Source: Sporomusa malonica (lineage in GTDB: Bacteria > Bacillota > Negativicutes > Sporomusales > Sporomusaceae). Taken from it: DNA of 64,000 bases. The translations under genes were made by a program, and so were the position numbers. Under the pieces are notes generated by a model, which worked only from the letters and a program-made list of their open reading frames with translations, was not told the origin of the DNA and ran no database searches. Below are positions 16,375-25,885 of this stretch, in pieces. How positions within the stretch are numbered: the stretch's first letter is position 1; each line of letters begins with the position of its first letter. The DNA lies in the NCBI RefSeq assembly GCF_900176355.1, contig NZ_FWXI01000002.1, positions 150,788 through 214,787 of the forward strand, in the 5' to 3' direction.

Positions 16375-17832
16375 ATGAAGAATACTACTTCGTTGTCTAT
16401 ATCAAATTTATTTAAGCAGTCATTTGTATATACTATTGCATCTGTTATACAAAAAGGTATAGTATTTTTATTGTTGCCAGTGTATACACAACATATGTCA
16501 AGTGAGGAATATGGGATAGTTGGAATTGTAACGACAATATGTGGTTTTTATACTGCCTTTTATGCTTTAGGGCAGACTGCTTCTGCCGGTAGGTTTTACT
16601 TTGAATATAAAGATGATGAGATAAAACGTAAACGCTTTATTGGAACAATTATTTGTTTTCTTCTGATTGTTAGTGTCGTTTTTACTGCTATATTAATTAT
16701 GTTTAACAAATATCTAATTGAGCCTTTGGCTAAAAGCGTTCCATTCTATCCTTTTATTTTATTAGGGATAATCAATATTGTGTTTACTCCAATCTATGTT
16801 GTTTATCAACAAGTATTGCAGATGCAAAACAATGCATTTAGAAGAAGCGCAAATATTATCGCAAACACGATTATTTTATTATCATTAAACATACTGTTTG
16901 TTGTAGTATTTAACAAAGGTGCGGTTGCTGTAATTGGAATCCAAGCTGCAGTAAGTATTCTTTTTTTCATAATTTCAATTATAGGATTAAGAAAGGAAAT
17001 AATCTTATGCCTAGATACTTCATTGTTAAAAGACAGTCTAAAATATGGATTGCCTATACTTCCACATACGCTTGCTACTTGGACTATGTCAATGACTGAC
17101 AGATTAGTATTAAATAGATATGCATCTTTATCCACGGTCGGTATTTATAATGTCGGTATCCAAATAGCAGGGATTGTTAGTATTATTGCAGCAACAATAA
17201 ATCATGCGTATTTTCCCTGGGCATGTGCACAGTACGAAAGAAATGATAAGCAGTCCATAAATAGACTATCGGAATCTTCAAAAATGATAGTTTATTTTTT
17301 GATGTTAATATCGGTAAGCATTTGTCTGTTTAGCAAAGAAGCTTTCTATTTGTTTATAAATCCTGAATATTATAAAGCAACTGATATCATTTCGCTGATT
17401 TCAATAGGATTTATTTTTCAGGGAATATATTATATTTATACAAATATCCTCTACTATTATAAAGCAGCAACAAAGTTTATCGCAGTTGCTAGTTGGATAA
17501 GTGCTATAGTTTCATTGTCGATGAACTTTCTGTTGACACCATTGCTTGGAATATATGGGCCAAGTATAACATGTATACTAGCCTATTTTTCTTTATCCAT
17601 TATTGCATATTGGCAAAGTCGGAAATACTTTAAATTAAAAATTAATTATTTATCAATTAATTTACAGGTTGTTTTGGCTGTCGGTTTATCTCATTTTATT
17701 GGAGTGTATCTGCCAATAGGTTATAAAATATTATACCTATTCGTCATCATATGTATACTTATTTACAAATACAAGGTCTATGTTAAAAATGTAATAAATA
17801 AAATGCATACCAGTAAATTAAGCAGAATCTAA
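16375..17832 (+). CDS. Wzx-type polysaccharide flippase
   Basis: 485 residues with about 12-14 hydrophobic helices throughout. The N-terminal pattern SFVYTIASVIQKGIVFLLLPVYTQHMSSEEYG is typical of oligosaccharide flippases of the MOP superfamily. It would flip the undecaprenyl-linked repeat unit to the outer face of the inner membrane for the Wzy polymerase at 19.9 kb. Ribosome site AAGGAGAAG. Substrate not predictable from sequence. AT-rich codon use. Confidence 0.9.
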   Translation: MKNTTSLSISNLFKQSFVYTIASVIQKGIVFLLLPVYTQHMSSEEYGIVGIVTTICGFYTAFYALGQTASAGRFYFEYKDDEIKRKRFIGTIICFLLIVSVVFTAILIMFNKYLIEPLAKSVPFYPFILLGIINIVFTPIYVVYQQVLQMQNNAFRRSANIIANTIILLSLNILFVVVFNKGAVAVIGIQAAVSILFFIISIIGLRKEIILCLDTSLLKDSLKYGLPILPHTLATWTMSMTDRLVLNRYASLSTVGIYNVGIQIAGIVSIIAATINHAYFPWACAQYERNDKQSINRLSESSKMIVYFLMLISVSICLFSKEAFYLFINPEYYKATDIISLISIGFIFQGIYYIYTNILYYYKAATKFIAVASWISAIVSLSMNFLLTPLLGIYGPSITCILAYFSLSIIAYWQSRKYFKLKINYLSINLQVVLAVGLSHFIGVYLPIGYKILYLFVIICILIYKYKVYVKNVINKMHTSKLSRI

Positions 17833-17874
17833 AGAATACTGTGGTTTTATATGTACATTGTGAGGAGAAAAATC

Positions 17875-19290
17875 ATGTCTATCAATGATGTTATATTAAA
17901 TATTGAAGAGAAGCATTTTGAGATATTAATGTCTTATGAATTTTCGTTTAATAAAAGTAAAGTGTGGCCAGCAGTTAGATGCGAAGTATTGCTTTTATTA
18001 TCTAAAAAGAATAAAAAATTTTTAAAAGCAAAACAGACAATTTCATTTTCCAAAAAGATTAAAACGATTTTAAATAAGATTCCCTATATTATAAAGTACA
18101 ATCCCTATAAGACACATAAAAATGTAAATGCGCTTGCATTCATTTCAACGAATAATTTTGTAAAAGCAGATAATGTTTATATAAATCCTATTTATGACTA
18201 TACTTTTGAATTATTTAATGATCAAATCATTTCAATCGAAAGTTCAACGACTGCGAATTTATGCATGCCACGAAAATTTAATGGGTTTAAATTCTATGAT
18301 TTAATTAGAATTAATGAAGAATTATATTATAAAACTTTTGGTCGAATTGATGTCAATGCTAATCGAAAAATGATAAATGAGTTTTGCCTTTATGTTGGCG
18401 AAGTATTTAATCTTTCTTCCAGTGAAATCTCTTTTTTAAAAAGAAAAGTTGAGAGCATATGTGGTAGAATTAAAGCTTTTTCTTTACAGATAAACAAGTT
18501 GCTAAATATATACAATCCTAAAATAATATTTGTCCACTGTGCTGTATATGGTGAAATGAATAGCTATTTGATAAATATTGCAAAAAAACGTGGTATTAAA
18601 GTTATCGAATTACAGCATGGCAACATATCAATAGATAATATTCAATATCGTATACAAGAAAAAGATTTAAATCGGACTAGATATAGTGAATATTTGCCAG
18701 ATGAAATCGGCTTATTAAGTGAATATTACAAGCAATATGTTTCGTTATCGGTTGATACCCCAGTATTAGGATTCCCCTTTTTTAGCAAAGAAAAGGAAAA
18801 GAGTAGATCCATAGCAACATATAGTGATATACATAGTAACTTTTTGTATGTTTCTCAATGGGTTGATAATGATTTTGGTATTTCATTTGTTATTGAGTTA
18901 AAAAGAATAATGGGAAATGAAGCTAATATTATTTATCGTCCACACCCTCGCGAGAATTTATTATTATCACAGCGAAACAAATTAAGAGATGCAAATATAG
19001 TTATTGGTGAAGAAAACAATATATACTATTATTTAGAGATGTGTAAATATGTAGTTACAATACATTCTAACGTAATATATGAAGCTATTAGTTATGGGCG
19101 AATTGTTTTCATTATAAACGATGCTTGTTCCTCATCGGAAATTGATAAGAACTTAGGTGTTTGGATTGATAATCCTCAAAACATAAAAGATTATTTAGTT
19201 AACAAACGTTGTCAGCAAAATGATATTATAAGTTTTTATCCAGATGATTATAAAAGAAGATATTTGGAACACTTTAAAGCCTATTTATAG
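17875..19290 (+). CDS. Predicted GT-B glycosyltransferase, capsule/polysialyltransferase-like
   Basis: 471 residues, no membrane segments. I do not recognise a close family, but the C-terminal half has GT-B features seen in KpsC/polysialyltransferase-like enzymes: KVIELQHGNIS near 253, FLYVSQW, IIYRPHPRE near 355 (an HP motif), VVTIHSNVIYEAISYG near 390. The N-terminal ~150 residues are Lys/Asn-rich and unassigned. With a CMP-nonulosonate pathway 4-14 kb downstream, a role in transferring that sugar is possible (inference). Start 17875 has GAGGAG 7 bases upstream; ATG 17851 has none. Followed by an acetyltransferase gene. Confidence 0.6.
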   Translation: MSINDVILNIEEKHFEILMSYEFSFNKSKVWPAVRCEVLLLLSKKNKKFLKAKQTISFSKKIKTILNKIPYIIKYNPYKTHKNVNALAFISTNNFVKADNVYINPIYDYTFELFNDQIISIESSTTANLCMPRKFNGFKFYDLIRINEELYYKTFGRIDVNANRKMINEFCLYVGEVFNLSSSEISFLKRKVESICGRIKAFSLQINKLLNIYNPKIIFVHCAVYGEMNSYLINIAKKRGIKVIELQHGNISIDNIQYRIQEKDLNRTRYSEYLPDEIGLLSEYYKQYVSLSVDTPVLGFPFFSKEKEKSRSIATYSDIHSNFLYVSQWVDNDFGISFVIELKRIMGNEANIIYRPHPRENLLLSQRNKLRDANIVIGEENNIYYYLEMCKYVVTIHSNVIYEAISYGRIVFIINDACSSSEIDKNLGVWIDNPQNIKDYLVNKRCQQNDIISFYPDDYKRRYLEHFKAYL

Positions 19291-19309
19291 TAAAGGAAAG
19301 GGAGCAGCT

Positions 19310-19831
19310 ATGTATAAAACATTAAAACTAGTTAATAAGCTTAGAAAAATAATCAAAAGATTCATTTTTACTAAGATAGTGAAAGCTATCGCAAAAAAAG
19401 TTGGTAAGGATTTAATAGTTAATGGATATACACTTGTAACACCAACTACAATTTTAGGTGATAATGTAAGTTTTAATGGGATGAAAATGTTTGGTGGAGG
19501 ACAAATTGTCATTGGAAATAATTTCCATTCAGGGGTTGATTGTATGATAATATCTCAAAATCACAATTTTGATAGTGGTGAAACGATTCCATATGATAAA
19601 ACATATATTTATAAGGATGTTGTAATTGAGGATAATGTATGGATAGGGTCAAAAGTAAATATACTTGGCGGGGTTACAATTGGTGAAGGTGCAATAATTC
19701 AAGCAGGCAGCACTGTTGTAAATGATATTCCTGCCTGCGCAATTGCTGGGGGACACCCTGCACGAGTTTTCAAATACAGAAACAAAGAACATTACTATAA
19801 ATTGAAAAGCGAAAATAAGGTATTGCGGTAG
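19310..19831 (+). CDS. Hexapeptide-repeat O-acetyltransferase
   Basis: 173 residues. Left-handed beta-helix of the CatB/LacA (xenobiotic acyltransferase) type: MIISQNHNFDSG (catalytic His), VVIEDNVWIGSKVNILGGVTIGEGAIIQAGSTVV, and AIAGGHPARVFKYR at the C-terminus. A basic N-terminal helix (about 1-35) may lie on the membrane. It probably O-acetylates a sugar of the polymer. ATG 19310 follows AAAGGAAAGGGAG; the upstream part of the frame overlaps the preceding gene and is not used. Confidence 0.87.
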   Translation: MYKTLKLVNKLRKIIKRFIFTKIVKAIAKKVGKDLIVNGYTLVTPTTILGDNVSFNGMKMFGGGQIVIGNNFHSGVDCMIISQNHNFDSGETIPYDKTYIYKDVVIEDNVWIGSKVNILGGVTIGEGAIIQAGSTVVNDIPACAIAGGHPARVFKYRNKEHYYKLKSENKVLR

Positions 19832-19859
19832 TTTTATTAATCAAAGGAGTATTTCGGTA

Positions 19860-21065
19860 ATGAAATATAGAAGACAATATAAGGATCCTATCGTTTATTG
19901 GCCTATAACTCAATTTTTAGACTATGCTTTCATGAATCGATGGGACTGCCCCATACCTTTGTTCACATTTGGATTGTATGTAATTGTTTTATTTTATACC
20001 TTATTGTTGAAACGGAGTAATAAAGCAACAATTAGGACACCAGGATTGATAGGTTTTATGGGCTTAGCATTATTAATTCCAACGCTATTCACATCGTTAC
20101 TGCAAACAGAATATCTATTAATTCACTCAATAGATAGGTATATCAGTTTAATATTTATTTTTTATTTGATAATATACTATGGAAAAAGAATAAATGAAAA
20201 AATAGATACCATTACGGTAATGATGTTTAATTATGTACTTATTGCTTTTGTATTTTATATATATAAAATTAGTGAAAACAATTATATAGTAGATCTTATG
20301 ACATTAAGAGATGGTCTTAGTTTGTTCGGGACTAACTCTTTTATTGCATATATTTTTTGTTTTTGCTTGTTACTAAAAACTATGGGCAAAATAAAAGAAT
20401 ATTATTTTTTTCTAATAGCAGGTTCGATAATGTCAGTCATATATGTTAGTAGAGGCGGCTTTGCCATTGCCATTTTACTTATTGCGACAGAATTATTATA
20501 CAATAAAGGTGGGATAAAGAAATTTCTTTTTATCCTAATAGCTGCATTTGTTGCTGGTAGTATTTTGCTCAATAACCCAATGGTATTAAATAGATTATCG
20601 AGTACCTTCGAAGAGATTCAAGCTGGAACATTATATTCTGAGGATAATAGATCAATGATTTTTGCGTTTTCTTATGATTATTTGCAACAACCCCAAAATA
20701 TAGATGTGCTGTTTTATGGACTGGGACTTGACCAGTTCAGATATATTAATCCATGGAATTATTCAGATCCTCACAATACTTTGGTAGATGCAATCTTTAC
20801 TGCTGGTTTTCTATTTTTTCTTAGCATATTCTTCATGATGTTAAATATTACAAGGAGATCAAGATATAAATTTACGTATTTTACGTTTTTTACGTACGTC
20901 GTTTTTGAAGGAGTGGGAGTAGTTAGCCTGAAGGGGGAGTTATCTTCGGGATATCTGCTATTTCTAGTTTCACTAACATATTTCTATTTAAGCTCACCTT
21001 ACGCACAGAGTGGTAATGTTCGATTAGTTAATACAGATATATCAAAAAAAGGGGATATATTATGA
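19860..21065 (+). CDS. Wzy-type O-antigen/exopolysaccharide polymerase
   Basis: 401 residues with about ten predicted membrane helices and little sequence identity to named families, as is normal for Wzy. Large extracytoplasmic loop at about 245-300 (SSTFEEIQAGTLYSEDNRS, LGLDQFRYINPWNYSDPHNTLVD; the PHNT motif is found in O-antigen ligase/polymerase family proteins). It would polymerise repeat units flipped by the Wzx at 16.4 kb. Ribosome site AAAGGAG. Its stop overlaps the legB start by four bases (ATGA). Confidence 0.82.
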   Translation: MKYRRQYKDPIVYWPITQFLDYAFMNRWDCPIPLFTFGLYVIVLFYTLLLKRSNKATIRTPGLIGFMGLALLIPTLFTSLLQTEYLLIHSIDRYISLIFIFYLIIYYGKRINEKIDTITVMMFNYVLIAFVFYIYKISENNYIVDLMTLRDGLSLFGTNSFIAYIFCFCLLLKTMGKIKEYYFFLIAGSIMSVIYVSRGGFAIAILLIATELLYNKGGIKKFLFILIAAFVAGSILLNNPMVLNRLSSTFEEIQAGTLYSEDNRSMIFAFSYDYLQQPQNIDVLFYGLGLDQFRYINPWNYSDPHNTLVDAIFTAGFLFFLSIFFMMLNITRRSRYKFTYFTFFTYVVFEGVGVVSLKGELSSGYLLFLVSLTYFYLSSPYAQSGNVRLVNTDISKKGDIL

Positions 21066-22039
21066 AGGTATTAGTAACAGGTGCTGACGGTTTTATCGGC
21101 AGTCATTTAACAGAAACCTTGTTAGAGCAAGGATATAATGTAAAAGCATTTGTCTATTATAATTCATTTAATTCGTGGGGATGGCTTGATACCTTACCGA
21201 AGGATAAGTTGTCTCAGATTGATGTGTTCGCAGGTGACATTCGTGATCCGAATGGCGTACGTGAAGCGATGAAAGGTGCTGACGTTATTTTCCATCTTGC
21301 CGCTCTTATAGCTATCCCCTTCAGCTATCACTCGCCTGATTCTTATGTGGATACTAATATCAAGGGAACTCTGAACGTGCTTCAGGCAGCACGTGACTTA
21401 AATACAAGCCGGGTTTTAGTAACTTCTACATCAGAAGTTTATGGCACTGCACAGTATGTACCTATTGATGAGCAACATCCATTCCAAGGGCAATCTCCGT
21501 ACTCTGCCACGAAAATAGGAGCAGACCGTCTAGCGGAGAGCTTTTATCGAAGTTTTGGACTGCCAGTAACGATCGTAAGACCTTTCAACACATACGGTCC
21601 AAGACAGTCGGCAAGAGCAGTAATTCCAACGATTATTACGCAATTATTGTGTGGTCAGGAAGAATTAAAACTTGGAGCTCTAACTCCGACAAGAGATTTT
21701 AACTATGTTAAGGATACTGCATTGGGATTTATCTCTATGTTGAAATCTGACAAAACAGTCGGAGAAGAAATCAATATTGCTACTCAACATGAAATATCAA
21801 TCGGTGATTTAGCAAACGAGCTCATTCGTCAAATTAATCCTAATGCTAGAATTAAATGTGAGGAACAGCGATTACGGCCTGAAAAGAGCGAGGTCAATCG
21901 GCTTCTGGGATCTAACGAGAAAATCAAGCAATTAACTGACTGGTCGCCTAAGTATACTTTCAGTGAAGGTATTGCTGAAACGATTGATTTTTTGAAAAAG
22001 AATATGGATAAATACAAACCGGAAATATACAATTTATAG
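21062..22039 (+). CDS. legB: NDP-GlcNAc 4,6-dehydratase, legionaminic pathway (LegB-like)
   Basis: 325 residues. Extended SDR: NAD-binding VTGADGFIGSHL at 5-16, VIFHLAALIAIPFSY, TSTSEVYG, and catalytic SPYSATKIGADRLAESFY (YxxxK), RPFNTYGPRQSARAVIP. This subgroup is regularly labelled LegB and makes the 4-keto-6-deoxy intermediate that LegC aminates. It overlaps the wzy stop (ATGA), so translation is probably coupled. Legionaminic rather than pseudaminic chemistry is suggested by this SDR class together with the NeuB/NeuC-like genes downstream. A plain GDP- or UDP-sugar dehydratase cannot be excluded from sequence alone. Confidence 0.8.
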   Translation: MKVLVTGADGFIGSHLTETLLEQGYNVKAFVYYNSFNSWGWLDTLPKDKLSQIDVFAGDIRDPNGVREAMKGADVIFHLAALIAIPFSYHSPDSYVDTNIKGTLNVLQAARDLNTSRVLVTSTSEVYGTAQYVPIDEQHPFQGQSPYSATKIGADRLAESFYRSFGLPVTIVRPFNTYGPRQSARAVIPTIITQLLCGQEELKLGALTPTRDFNYVKDTALGFISMLKSDKTVGEEINIATQHEISIGDLANELIRQINPNARIKCEEQRLRPEKSEVNRLLGSNEKIKQLTDWSPKYTFSEGIAETIDFLKKNMDKYKPEIYNL

Positions 22040-22050
22040 GAGTCAAAATT

Positions 22051-23031
22051 ATGAATTATTATAATGTTGCCATAATTGGAGTGGGAGGCTTGGGTGCTAG
22101 GCATTTACAAGCATTACAAAACATCTCGGTGCCAATTTCAATTCAGGCAGTTGACGTTTCAGAAGAATCTCTTGATAATGCAAAAAAAGTTTGCGGTGAA
22201 ATTACAAACGAAAACATAGTTAGTATCGAATATTTACAGGATATAAGTTATCTAAACAGACAGTTGGACGTCGTTATTATAGCTACTTCTTCAAATACCA
22301 GAAAAGCGGTTATTGAGTATTTATTGGAGAATAGAACTGTAAAGTATCTGATATTGGAAAAAGTGTTATTTCAAAAAATGGATGATTATGAGTATATCGA
22401 GAATTTATTAAAAGAGAAAAATGTGAAGACTTGGGTAAACTGTCCTCGTAGAATGTATAAGAGTTACGACGACCTAAGAAATGCACTTGCCAAACAAGGA
22501 AAGCTATCTTTTTTAATTCAAGGCGCAAATTGGGGCCTTGGCTGCAACCTAATTCATATGCTGGATATGATTGATTATATAACTAATTCACAGCAAGATA
22601 TTGTATGTAATGGTGATTTGCTTGACGCTGAAGTTTTGGAAAGCAAGCGCAAAGGATATATTGAGTTTTCCGGTACAGTAAGTGGTAGTATTGGAGGGAG
22701 CACTTTTGTCATAACCTCTGCTTCCGCAGGTGACTTTCCCGTGACTATCCATGTGATTGGTCAAGATATAATTTGTATCATAAGGGAATATGAAAGAAAA
22801 ATATTTATAGCAACAAAGGAAAGCAATTGGAAATTTGTTGAAAAGCCATTTGAAATGCAATATCAAAGTCAACTTAGCAATATATTGGTTGAAGACTTAA
22901 TAAAGACTAGCAGTTGTTCGCTGCCAACCTATGAAATATCAAAAAAACTCCATGTTAATATTCTTGATATGTTTTTAAAACATTTGAATAAGAACGGAAT
23001 AGAGAGGATAGAGATATGTCCAATAACATAA
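22051..23031 (+). CDS. Gfo/Idh/MocA-family oxidoreductase, atypical active-site motif
   Basis: 326 residues. N-terminal Rossmann VAIIGVGGLGARHL; the family EKP motif reads LILEKVLF, so the catalytic-type Lys is kept but the Pro is not. NAD(P)-dependent oxidation or epimerisation of a (nucleotide) sugar is the family activity. It overlaps the next gene, a second member of the family, by 16 bases, and the two form a translational pair between legB and legC. The product may be a variant nonulosonate precursor (inference). Confidence 0.8.
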   Translation: MNYYNVAIIGVGGLGARHLQALQNISVPISIQAVDVSEESLDNAKKVCGEITNENIVSIEYLQDISYLNRQLDVVIIATSSNTRKAVIEYLLENRTVKYLILEKVLFQKMDDYEYIENLLKEKNVKTWVNCPRRMYKSYDDLRNALAKQGKLSFLIQGANWGLGCNLIHMLDMIDYITNSQQDIVCNGDLLDAEVLESKRKGYIEFSGTVSGSIGGSTFVITSASAGDFPVTIHVIGQDIICIIREYERKIFIATKESNWKFVEKPFEMQYQSQLSNILVEDLIKTSSCSLPTYEISKKLHVNILDMFLKHLNKNGIERIEICPIT

Positions 23032-23978
23032 TGTCTGAGGAAATTTGGCTGATTGGTGCTGGTCAGATGGCTTCTGACTATGCGAAAGTTCTAAAAGAAT
23101 TATCATATGACTTTACTGTAATTGGAAGAAGTGAAAAATCTGCAAAAGAATTTGAGTATAAGACTGGTGTATCTGTCGTACAAGGTGGGTTAGAAAATGC
23201 AATTTCTAGCGCTTCCTACGTCCCAAAATATGCGATAGTAGCTGTAAATGTTGAACACCTTGCTCATATTACTACCTTATTAATTAAATACGGTGTGAAG
23301 AATATTCTTGTTGAAAAGCCTGCAGGACTTGAGTATCAGGAAATTAAGAATTTGTGTGAATTTGCTGTAAAAAATAATATAAGCGTCTTTATTGCATATA
23401 ATCGTCATTTCTATGCTTCAGTAATAAGGGCAAAAGAAATAATAGAAGATGACGGCGGCGTAGTTTCATTCAACTTTGAGTTTACCGAGTGGTCACATAT
23501 CATTGAAAAGTTTCAAAAACCAAGAGAAGTGTTTGAAAACTGGTTTTTAACAAACTCGACTCATGTTGTCGATTTGGCGTTTTATTTGGGAGGATATCCC
23601 ACTAAAATTAGTTGTTATACATCTGGTTCTACAGATTGGTATGAAAGGGCAAGCGTATTTTGCGGCGCAGGTGTAACCGATATTGGTGCGTTGTTCTCCT
23701 ATCAAGCAAACTGGAAGGGACCAGGGCGTTGGGGAGTTGAATTTATTACTCCCAAGCATCGTTTAATTTTAAGACCAATGGAGAAACTGCAAATCCAGCA
23801 TATTGGTTCTGTCATTACTGAATTTGTCGATATTGACGACGAGATGGAAAAGGAATTTAAACCAGGTCTGTATTTACAGATAAGGGATTTTATTGAGAAT
23901 AGAATTGACAGTAGATTTGTTAGTATACAACAGCATTGTAAGAATATCAAGATATATCAAAGCATTGAAAACATATGA
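23016..23978 (+). CDS. Gfo/Idh/MocA-family oxidoreductase
   Basis: 320 residues. N-terminal IWLIGAGQMASDYAKVL dinucleotide fold, canonical ILVEKPAGLEYQEI (EKP intact, about 98-100), and a C-terminal alpha/beta domain with FNFEFTEWSHII and WFLTNSTHVVDLAFYLGG (His of the family). Start ATG 23016 lies inside the preceding frame after GAGAGGATAGAG. Likely works with the atypical partner upstream. Substrate unknown. Confidence 0.82.
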   Translation: MSNNIMSEEIWLIGAGQMASDYAKVLKELSYDFTVIGRSEKSAKEFEYKTGVSVVQGGLENAISSASYVPKYAIVAVNVEHLAHITTLLIKYGVKNILVEKPAGLEYQEIKNLCEFAVKNNISVFIAYNRHFYASVIRAKEIIEDDGGVVSFNFEFTEWSHIIEKFQKPREVFENWFLTNSTHVVDLAFYLGGYPTKISCYTSGSTDWYERASVFCGAGVTDIGALFSYQANWKGPGRWGVEFITPKHRLILRPMEKLQIQHIGSVITEFVDIDDEMEKEFKPGLYLQIRDFIENRIDSRFVSIQQHCKNIKIYQSIENI

Positions 23979-23994
23979 GATAAGGAACGAGATA

Positions 23995-24657
23995 ATGATA
24001 TTAGAATTAAGCAAGACGGAAATATCACAGCTGATTCATGGGCAGCTAAGCAATATATTAGGAATGTCCAGCGAAATTAGTAATTATCTGGATATCACTC
24101 TCGAACGAACTCATAAGTGTTTTGAAAAAACAAAAAACAAGTATTATAGAAATCCGGATGGGGAAGTGTACTTCAATCCATATCATTCAGGACAATATTC
24201 AATCTTTTTGTATTATCTTGCCAACACAATATTCAGGAATGGTGGAGATAGTACCCTCGCTTCGAAAATATACTATCTGAATAAAATTCTAAACTCAGTG
24301 GATTGGTATTATGAAATTGAATTGCCAGAAGTCTTTGGTGTGGAACACCCCTTAGGAGCTGTATTAGGTAGGGCAAAATACAGCAATGGCTTTTTTGTCT
24401 ATCAAGGGTGTACTGTTGGCGGCAACAAAGGGAAATATCCAATTATGGGAAAAAATGTTATCCTGTATGCTAACTCCACAGTAATTGGTGAATCTACAAT
24501 TGGTACTAATGTGGCTATTTCAACAGGAACAATTGTAAAGGATGAAAATATACCAGATTTTTGTCTGGTTTTTGGTCAGACGCCAAATTTGGTCATCAAG
24601 AAAAAAGAACCTGAATATATGGAAGCTATATTTTCAAAGCTGTGGGTAAATGTCTGA
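23995..24657 (+). CDS. Serine-acetyltransferase-like hexapeptide acyltransferase
   Basis: 220 residues. An N-terminal helical part (1-95) is followed by a left-handed beta-helix (GVEHPLGAVLGRAKYSNGFFVYQGCTVGGNKGK, NVILYANSTVIGESTIGTNVAISTG, VFGQTPNLVIKK). The layout resembles serine acetyltransferase, but the neighbours point to N- or O-acylation of a sugar intermediate (inference). ATG 23995 follows AAGGAACG; the longer frame from 23893 overlaps the oxidoreductase. Its end overlaps the frame leading into legC. Confidence 0.75.
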   Translation: MILELSKTEISQLIHGQLSNILGMSSEISNYLDITLERTHKCFEKTKNKYYRNPDGEVYFNPYHSGQYSIFLYYLANTIFRNGGDSTLASKIYYLNKILNSVDWYYEIELPEVFGVEHPLGAVLGRAKYSNGFFVYQGCTVGGNKGKYPIMGKNVILYANSTVIGESTIGTNVAISTGTIVKDENIPDFCLVFGQTPNLVIKKKEPEYMEAIFSKLWVNV

Positions 24658-24691
24658 CGCGTATATCTTTTCAAAGGAGAAGGAGATAAGG

Positions 24692-25861
24692 ATGAAAAAA
24701 TGTATACCTTTGTCTGTTCCGAACCTAAAAGGCAACGAATTAGAATATGTTACTAAGGCGGTTGAAGACGAATGGGTATCATCTGGTGGTCCATACATAA
24801 CAGCATTTGAAAAGGGAATAACGGAGTATGTGGGAGCTCAGGGTGCAGTCGCTTGTCAGAGTGGTACCGCAGGTCTTCATCTGGCTATGATTGTTAGCGG
24901 TATAGGTGCCGGCGATGAGGTTATTGTACCAGCGCTCACTTTCATAGCGACTGTTAATCCTGTGAAATATACTGGTGCAGAGCCCATCTTTATGGACTGT
25001 GATGACTCACTTTGCATGGATATGAGTAAAGTCGAACAGTTCTGTGCTGAAGGGTGTAAATTCAATGGTGAGAAGCTCATTAACAATAGAACAGAGAAAC
25101 AAGTTAAAGCGATTGTGGTAGTTCATTTGTTTGGCAATATTGCAGACATGGACAAGTTAATGGAAATTGCAGATAAATACAATTTAATCGTAATTGAGGA
25201 TAGTACTGAAGCTTTAGGTAGCTATGTCACGAAGGGCAAATATACTGGCAAGTTCGCTGGAACCATTGGAAAAATAGGCGTGTATTCATTCAATGGAAAT
25301 AAAATTTTAACCACCGGCGGTGGCGGTATGATTGTCTCAGATGATGAGGCAATACTGAGAAGGGCAAGGCATCTTTCGACACAGGCAAAAAGCGACGAGC
25401 TTTATTATATCCACGACGAAATTGGCTATAACTACAGAATGACCAACCTTCAGGCAGCCCTGGGTTTGGCGCAGTTGGAACAGCTTGAAAATTTCATTAA
25501 AACAAAAAAAGAGAATTATTATTTATATAAAGAAAGAATTAGTAAGATCCCAGGCTTATCAATTCTAAATTTCAAGGATGAGAATAGAACCAACTTTTGG
25601 TTCTATTCTCTGAAATGCGAAGAAGAGTATGTGTTAAATAGAGATGAGATTATACAATACTTATCCTCAAAGGGTATTCAGTCAAGACCTATATGGGGAT
25701 TGATTAGTGAACAAAAGGGTTATTTAAATAACCAGGCATATAAGATTGAAAAAGCAAAGTATTATCTTAAACACATTGTGAATATCCCATGCAGCTCTAA
25801 CCTGACCAAAGAAGATGTATTGTATGTTGTCGAGTGTTTAACGAATCCAGAATTAAAATAA
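24692..25861 (+). CDS. legC: PLP-dependent sugar aminotransferase, LegC type
   Basis: 389 residues, DegT/DnrJ/EryC1/StrS family. Makes the 4-amino sugar from the LegB product with glutamate as donor. PLP site: GTAGLHLA phosphate loop, VVVHLFGN, VIEDSTEALGS, and SFNGNKILTTGGGG with the Schiff-base Lys at about 204. The N-terminal SVPNLKGNELEYVTKAVEDEWVSSGG fits the LegC subgroup. ATG 24692 is chosen for the AAGGAGATAAGG site upstream rather than ATG 24650. Confidence 0.88.
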   Translation: MKKCIPLSVPNLKGNELEYVTKAVEDEWVSSGGPYITAFEKGITEYVGAQGAVACQSGTAGLHLAMIVSGIGAGDEVIVPALTFIATVNPVKYTGAEPIFMDCDDSLCMDMSKVEQFCAEGCKFNGEKLINNRTEKQVKAIVVVHLFGNIADMDKLMEIADKYNLIVIEDSTEALGSYVTKGKYTGKFAGTIGKIGVYSFNGNKILTTGGGGMIVSDDEAILRRARHLSTQAKSDELYYIHDEIGYNYRMTNLQAALGLAQLEQLENFIKTKKENYYLYKERISKIPGLSILNFKDENRTNFWFYSLKCEEEYVLNRDEIIQYLSSKGIQSRPIWGLISEQKGYLNNQAYKIEKAKYYLKHIVNIPCSSNLTKEDVLYVVECLTNPELK

Positions 25862-25885
25862 TTTTGGACAGACTGGAAGGATTGT

